Shown here one piece after another: positions 13,113-16,664 of a DNA stretch of 16,664 bases. Below the pieces are notes generated by a model. It was given only the letters and a program-made list of their open reading frames with translations. It searched no databases and had not been told where the DNA came from. The first letter of the stretch is position 1. The number at the start of each line of letters is the position of its first letter. Made by a program: the position numbers and the translations under genes. Source of the DNA: Candidatus Saccharimonadota bacterium (GTDB taxonomy: Bacteria; Patescibacteriota; Saccharimonadia; Saccharimonadales; Saccharimonadaceae); NCBI GenBank assembly GCA_028289095.1, contig JAQGGY010000061.1, positions 1 to 16,664 on the forward strand, in the 5' to 3' direction.

Positions 13113-14603
13113 ATGACTCGTTCATACGGCAAAACATTCGTTGGAGATACGCAAAGCGCCGCATTGGCACAACCATTCGTTATGGCGCCAAGCCCGCACC
13201 GAAAAGGCATCCTTTTAGCAAAGGAACTGTGGTTTGGCTTCCCCATCTACATGGACCCCTACACCGCAAAGACAGAGCAAGGCGCACCATCAAAGCGCTA
13301 CGTTTTGTCTGGCCAGCTGGACGCGGGTAAAACAGCTACGATGAAGGCAATTGCTCGACGCGTAGCCAATCTGCAAGCATTTGACGATCCGGAACAGGAA
13401 GAGCCTGTCGAATCCCGAATGCTCATTCATGATCGCAAGATGAATGAATACTACAAGTACACCGAAGCGATGCATGGCACGATCATCGAAATGGGTGGGG
13501 CTGAAAAGTTCAACCCATTTGATTATGCCCTCGTTAAAAGTGTGGTTCATATGGTCGACATCGCAGTAAATCTTTGCGAAGTCGTTAAAAAGAAGCCAAT
13601 GGAAGGATTCGAACCAACTGTTATCGCAATCGGCGTCTATTTGATGCTGAATAACAGTTTTCGTCGACCGAGCATAGAACACCTCGAATACGTCGTCATG
13701 AATATGACAGTAGACCAAGTGACAGAGTACTACCAGTCAAATTCACTTTTGGATGCCATTCATAAAGACCCAGGGATTGCCCCGACCATGGAACAGCGCA
13801 TGCAACCCATTGCGAACGTCTACATTGGCAACATGAGCTGGACCGAACTGCGATTCGTCGCAGGCAAGGTAGCAGGCTATCTAGGCCAAGTAACCCGTGG
13901 CGTATTGGGCGCAGTATTTGGCGGTGAAGCATCAATGTACGACAAGCTCACCAGTCGTTGCTCGACCATTATGTGGCGGGATACGAACCTGGAAGCACAG
14001 GATGCTGCCGAAGCCGTTTTTGCAAAATGGCGGACGATCGCAAGGCATGACAAAAGCCTGATTAAAATGGTTCCACACCAGATTATCAGCGATGAAACAG
14101 GCAAAGCGCTGGCACGCAGTGCGATCAGCCTGCGATTCATGTCAGAAGATGCCCGTGACGATCGTGCACTTCACACCGCAACATACGTCGCCACTCAGTA
14201 CGAGGGTGACATCACTAGCGCCGGAGGCAGTGATCCAAATTTGCACAACATGGCGCAGGCAATCAACAATGCTACTGCTGGAAGAATCATATTCAACCAG
14301 CCTGACACCGAGGACAATACAGCCGCACTGAAACGATACGGTTTCGAGGATTTGGACATTGAACGTGTTGCAGTACTTCCCCAGGGATGTGCTGCTTTCA
14401 AAATGCCCAATCAGCCACCTGTGTTCGGTCGGGTACTTTTGACAGACACAGACAAGCGGACGTCATATTCCAATATGGAATCTGACAAGATGGTCCGTGG
14501 CCGCCAACAAGCCATTCTGAATAACGAAGAGATTGCTCGGCGAGCCAAAAAGATGGGAGTTTCAACCGAAGCTTTCATGCCACTACAGCCCATACAAAAG
14601 TAA
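13113..14603 (+). CDS. VirB4/TraC-like T4SS ATPase
   Basis: The 496-residue protein has a P-loop GQLDAGKT at residues 67-74 with K73, an IHDRK segment (105-109), FNPFD at 133-137 (compare INPFD in VirB4 ATPases), and a Walker B IISDET with D327-E328. The final part contains GRIIFNQPDTEDNTAALKRYGF and a motif region typical of this ATPase group. VirB4-type ATPases are cytoplasmic, energise T4SS assembly and are the most conserved T4SS component. The usual N-terminal VirB4 domain is missing; its job appears to be covered by the SCO6880-like protein upstream, as in actinobacterial elements. The ribosome site (AGAGAGAG) is weaker than those of neighbours. It contains both Walker motifs, unlike the leading MinD-like gene, so it is the operon's visible motor. 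Confidence 0.78.
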   Translation: MTRSYGKTFVGDTQSAALAQPFVMAPSPHRKGILLAKELWFGFPIYMDPYTAKTEQGAPSKRYVLSGQLDAGKTATMKAIARRVANLQAFDDPEQEEPVESRMLIHDRKMNEYYKYTEAMHGTIIEMGGAEKFNPFDYALVKSVVHMVDIAVNLCEVVKKKPMEGFEPTVIAIGVYLMLNNSFRRPSIEHLEYVVMNMTVDQVTEYYQSNSLLDAIHKDPGIAPTMEQRMQPIANVYIGNMSWTELRFVAGKVAGYLGQVTRGVLGAVFGGEASMYDKLTSRCSTIMWRDTNLEAQDAAEAVFAKWRTIARHDKSLIKMVPHQIISDETGKALARSAISLRFMSEDARDDRALHTATYVATQYEGDITSAGGSDPNLHNMAQAINNATAGRIIFNQPDTEDNTAALKRYGFEDLDIERVAVLPQGCAAFKMPNQPPVFGRVLLTDTDKRTSYSNMESDKMVRGRQQAILNNEEIARRAKKMGVSTEAFMPLQPIQK

Positions 14604-14614
14604 GGCAGTCGACT

Positions 14615-15181
14615 ATGACCGCAAAAAAATGGGTGCTTGCCATCTGGCTAATCGTTTTAGCGACTGCAGGTGTCATCATATGGCAAATGCAAGCTGAAAA
14701 TGGCGCGCAAGATGGTCAGTCCACTCATTCCAGTAACGGCGTAGTCGAGCAACCCTCGGCTACGCCGCTGCCCGAAACAGAGGGTAATCCCGTACCTGTC
14801 GATACCGCATTCATAGAGCAAGTTCTTCGCTTCTACGAAATTTCCAACACGGAAAATCGCAATAAGCAAAATGAACTGCTGCCTACGGTAGCAACCAAAC
14901 ATTTTCTAGAATCATATCGCTGGAATTTTAGAAATGACAGCGATACGATAACGACAAGTGTCGATTCTGAACGCAGCCGCGTTGAAATGGAGGAAAGTAC
15001 GACCGACAAAAACGTGCGCTACGTCACAACGCGAGCCTACGTCATAAAGGACGACTCGACATCCGACGAGCACTATGAAGAGCAATATCCGCCAGACCAC
15101 ACTACATGGATCAACGAAGCAGACGGAATATGGAGAATTCACGGCCAAACTGTCAGCCAAGATACCACGGCACACTCATAA
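14615..15181 (+). CDS. Bitopic membrane protein, VirB8/TcpC-like candidate
   Basis: The 188-residue protein has a short basic start, one TM helix (about 5-23), a low-complexity Ser/Gln/Pro linker (about 27-62), and an acidic extracytoplasmic domain of about 120 residues. Beginning VDTAFIEQVLRFYE and ending WINEADGIWRIHGQTVS, that domain looks like an NTF2-like fold. VirB8 and TcpC have this arrangement and link the membrane channel to the outside parts. No direct motif proves it, and a general NTF2-like lipoprotein-type factor is the alternative. AAGG precedes the ATG by 8 bases, and the gap after the ATPase gene is only 11 bases. Confidence 0.5.
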   Translation: MTAKKWVLAIWLIVLATAGVIIWQMQAENGAQDGQSTHSSNGVVEQPSATPLPETEGNPVPVDTAFIEQVLRFYEISNTENRNKQNELLPTVATKHFLESYRWNFRNDSDTITTSVDSERSRVEMEESTTDKNVRYVTTRAYVIKDDSTSDEHYEEQYPPDHTTWINEADGIWRIHGQTVSQDTTAHS

Positions 15182-15199
15182 AGATAAGGTGACAAACAC

Positions 15200-16664
15200 A
15201 TGTCTAAACCGAAAAAGAAAATCGGGTTATGGGCGTGTTTGTTAATCGTCCTGTCCATACCACTCGCGGTGTTAATTGTACCTATTTCCCTTGTGATGTT
15301 GATTGCGACGTTTACCGCTAAAGATACAGAATCAAAGTGTTATGCGGAGCAATCAACTACCTTTTTCCTGCCAAGCATTGCTAGCGTAGGTCCCAGCCCC
15401 AAGTTCCAGGAATATCAAAGTCGCTTCGACATATACACCAACGCCGATGAAATTAAAGCAGAACAACGAGAAATCGTTAAGATTATCATTGGCGTAGCAA
15501 AAAGTCGCGGCCTCGGTGATTACGACAAGAAGCTAGGCCTGGCCACCGCAATGCAGGAATCAGACCTTCAAAACCTGAACAAAGGACATTTGGATAGTAA
15601 GGGAGTTTTTCAGCAACGGCCTAGCCAAGACTGGGGAACGATCGAACAAGTCACAGATCCGGTATACGCAACCAACGCTTTTTACGCGGAAGCCGAAAAG
15701 ATTGTTGGTCGCGAAAGACTCCCCTTAATCGAAACGGCTTTACGCGTTCAAAAACCAAAACCAGAAGCATATTATGCTCGCTGGGAATGGGATTCAATCG
15801 CCGAAGAACTAGTCCAAGCCTCATCAAAAGCATCAACTTTCGACGCTACTGGCAAACAAGTCGTTATACCAACCGATCCTAAATGCCAAGGTGTTGAAAC
15901 AACGACAATGCTGGCCGTCAGCACGGCACAGTCCAAGCTGAACCAGCCGTACAAATGGCAAGATCCTAAAGGCTTCGACGGCTCAGGCCTAACCGCTTGG
16001 GCCTACAAGTCCGCCGGAACAGAACTTCCACTTGACGCTTCGGCTCAGTTTGAAACAGGTACCTCTGTAGAAAAAGCAAATCTTCAGCGCGGTGACCTTA
16101 TATTCTGGGCAAAAGATCCTGCTGACAAAACAACAGTTAATAATGTTGCACTATGGATGGGTTCAGATAAAGTCCTAAAGGCTGAAGCAGCTGATCAAAC
16201 GATTCAGATCGTTCCGATGAAGTGGGATGGATACATTGGTGCAAAACGACCAATTGCCGAACCAAAAATCGTACAGAACGTCAATAACGAATCAAACGGC
16301 AGAATCAGTGCACCGCTAAAAATCGGCAGCTACACTAAAACGTCACCATTTAGCATGCGAGTAAACCCCATCACGGGCGTAACCGAGCTTCATAATGGCG
16401 TCGACTTAGCAGCTCCTGGTGGTACGCCGATCTATTCGGTATGTGACTGCACTGTCACGTCAACGGAATGGCAGGCGACAGGCGGCAACGTCACCTTCAT
16501 TAAGGACCAGGAAGGCCATACGTTTGGATTCGGGCATCAGCAAAGCCGCGCACCGCAAATTAAAGTCGGCGTAAAGGTTAAAGCTGGTGAATTAATCGGA
16601 TACGTTGGCTCAACTGGTGGTTCGACGGGTACTCACCTTCACTTCATGGTCATGACAAATGACG
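15200..16664 (+). CDS. Membrane-anchored SLT / pseudo-NlpC-P60 / M23 cell-wall hydrolase (3' partial)
   Basis: The gene is open to the right edge (488 codons visible). After a basic tail and a TM anchor (about 8-36) come three domains. (1) A lytic-transglycosylase-like domain, about 85-190, with likely catalytic E120 (ATAMQESDLQNL) and GVFQQRPSQDWGT (135-147), as in actinobacterial SLT enzymes. (2) An NlpC/P60 fold, about 236-350, where the nucleophile position of xFDCSG is Gly (GFDGSG, G261) and the expected His of HVGIYxG is Asn (N315-VALWMG), so it cannot be a normal Cys peptidase. (3) An M23 domain from about 370 with H398, D402, FGH446 and HLH (479-481) intact. T4SS hydrolases (VirB1, CwlT type) open peptidoglycan to let the apparatus through. 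AAGGTG precedes the ATG by about 9 bases. Confidence 0.88.
   Translation, partial: MSKPKKKIGLWACLLIVLSIPLAVLIVPISLVMLIATFTAKDTESKCYAEQSTTFFLPSIASVGPSPKFQEYQSRFDIYTNADEIKAEQREIVKIIIGVAKSRGLGDYDKKLGLATAMQESDLQNLNKGHLDSKGVFQQRPSQDWGTIEQVTDPVYATNAFYAEAEKIVGRERLPLIETALRVQKPKPEAYYARWEWDSIAEELVQASSKASTFDATGKQVVIPTDPKCQGVETTTMLAVSTAQSKLNQPYKWQDPKGFDGSGLTAWAYKSAGTELPLDASAQFETGTSVEKANLQRGDLIFWAKDPADKTTVNNVALWMGSDKVLKAEAADQTIQIVPMKWDGYIGAKRPIAEPKIVQNVNNESNGRISAPLKIGSYTKTSPFSMRVNPITGVTELHNGVDLAAPGGTPIYSVCDCTVTSTEWQATGGNVTFIKDQEGHTFGFGHQQSRAPQIKVGVKVKAGELIGYVGSTGGSTGTHLHFMVMTND

Overview
The window looks like chromosomal DNA of a Patescibacteria/CPR bacterium, most likely Candidatus Saccharibacteria (TM7). 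This is inferred from the gene set: a TM-tethered oligopeptide-binding protein next to secG, a short UvrC without cluster cysteines, a pseudopilin fused to NHL repeats, LemA/HtpX, and a Gram-positive-style type IV secretion (T4SS) locus with peptidoglycan hydrolase. TGA acts as an ordinary stop, so the UGA=Gly code of Gracilibacteria/Absconditabacteria does not apply. No 16S rRNA or marker phylogeny is available here, so the taxon is provisional.

Left half (about 1-8014, all on the minus strand) is core gene content. Reading leftward from 8014: uvrC, a type IV pseudopilin fused to a six-repeat NHL propeller, an M24 Xaa-Pro aminopeptidase, a small YvlD/COG1950 membrane protein, secG and a membrane-tethered family-5 substrate-binding protein. 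These are tightly packed (TGATG and TAATG overlaps), so they are probably one or two operons. Then come three tRNA genes, Leu(GAG), Cys(GCA) and Leu(UAA), each with encoded CCA, with two clear intrinsic terminators and an orphan copy of a tRNA-Leu 5' end. lemA and the start of htpX follow at the left edge.

The divergent 8015-8470 region holds no gene. It has a nested inverted repeat, a plausible promoter toward the right, and about 230 nt of leader with five successive stem-loops, the last of which has a competing alternative pairing.

Right half (8471-16664, plus strand) is a compact operon that reads as a T4SS: a MinD/ParA-fold protein whose Walker A lysine is lost; a short signal-peptide/two-TM pilin-like protein; a VirB6/TrbL-like polytopic protein; an SCO6880-like protein (two N-terminal TM helices plus soluble domain); a 59-residue coupled ORF; a VirB4/TraC-like ATPase with intact Walker motifs; a bitopic VirB8/TcpC-like protein; and a membrane-anchored cell-wall hydrolase. 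That hydrolase has a lytic transglycosylase domain, an NlpC/P60 domain with catalytic Cys and His replaced, and an intact M23 domain, cut by the window edge. Three strong RNA hairpins punctuate the operon. No relaxase or VirD4 coupling protein is visible, so cargo (DNA, protein or host contact) is open. For an epibiont that lives on Actinobacteria, an actinobacterial-type secretion/contact machine is an attractive but unproven idea.
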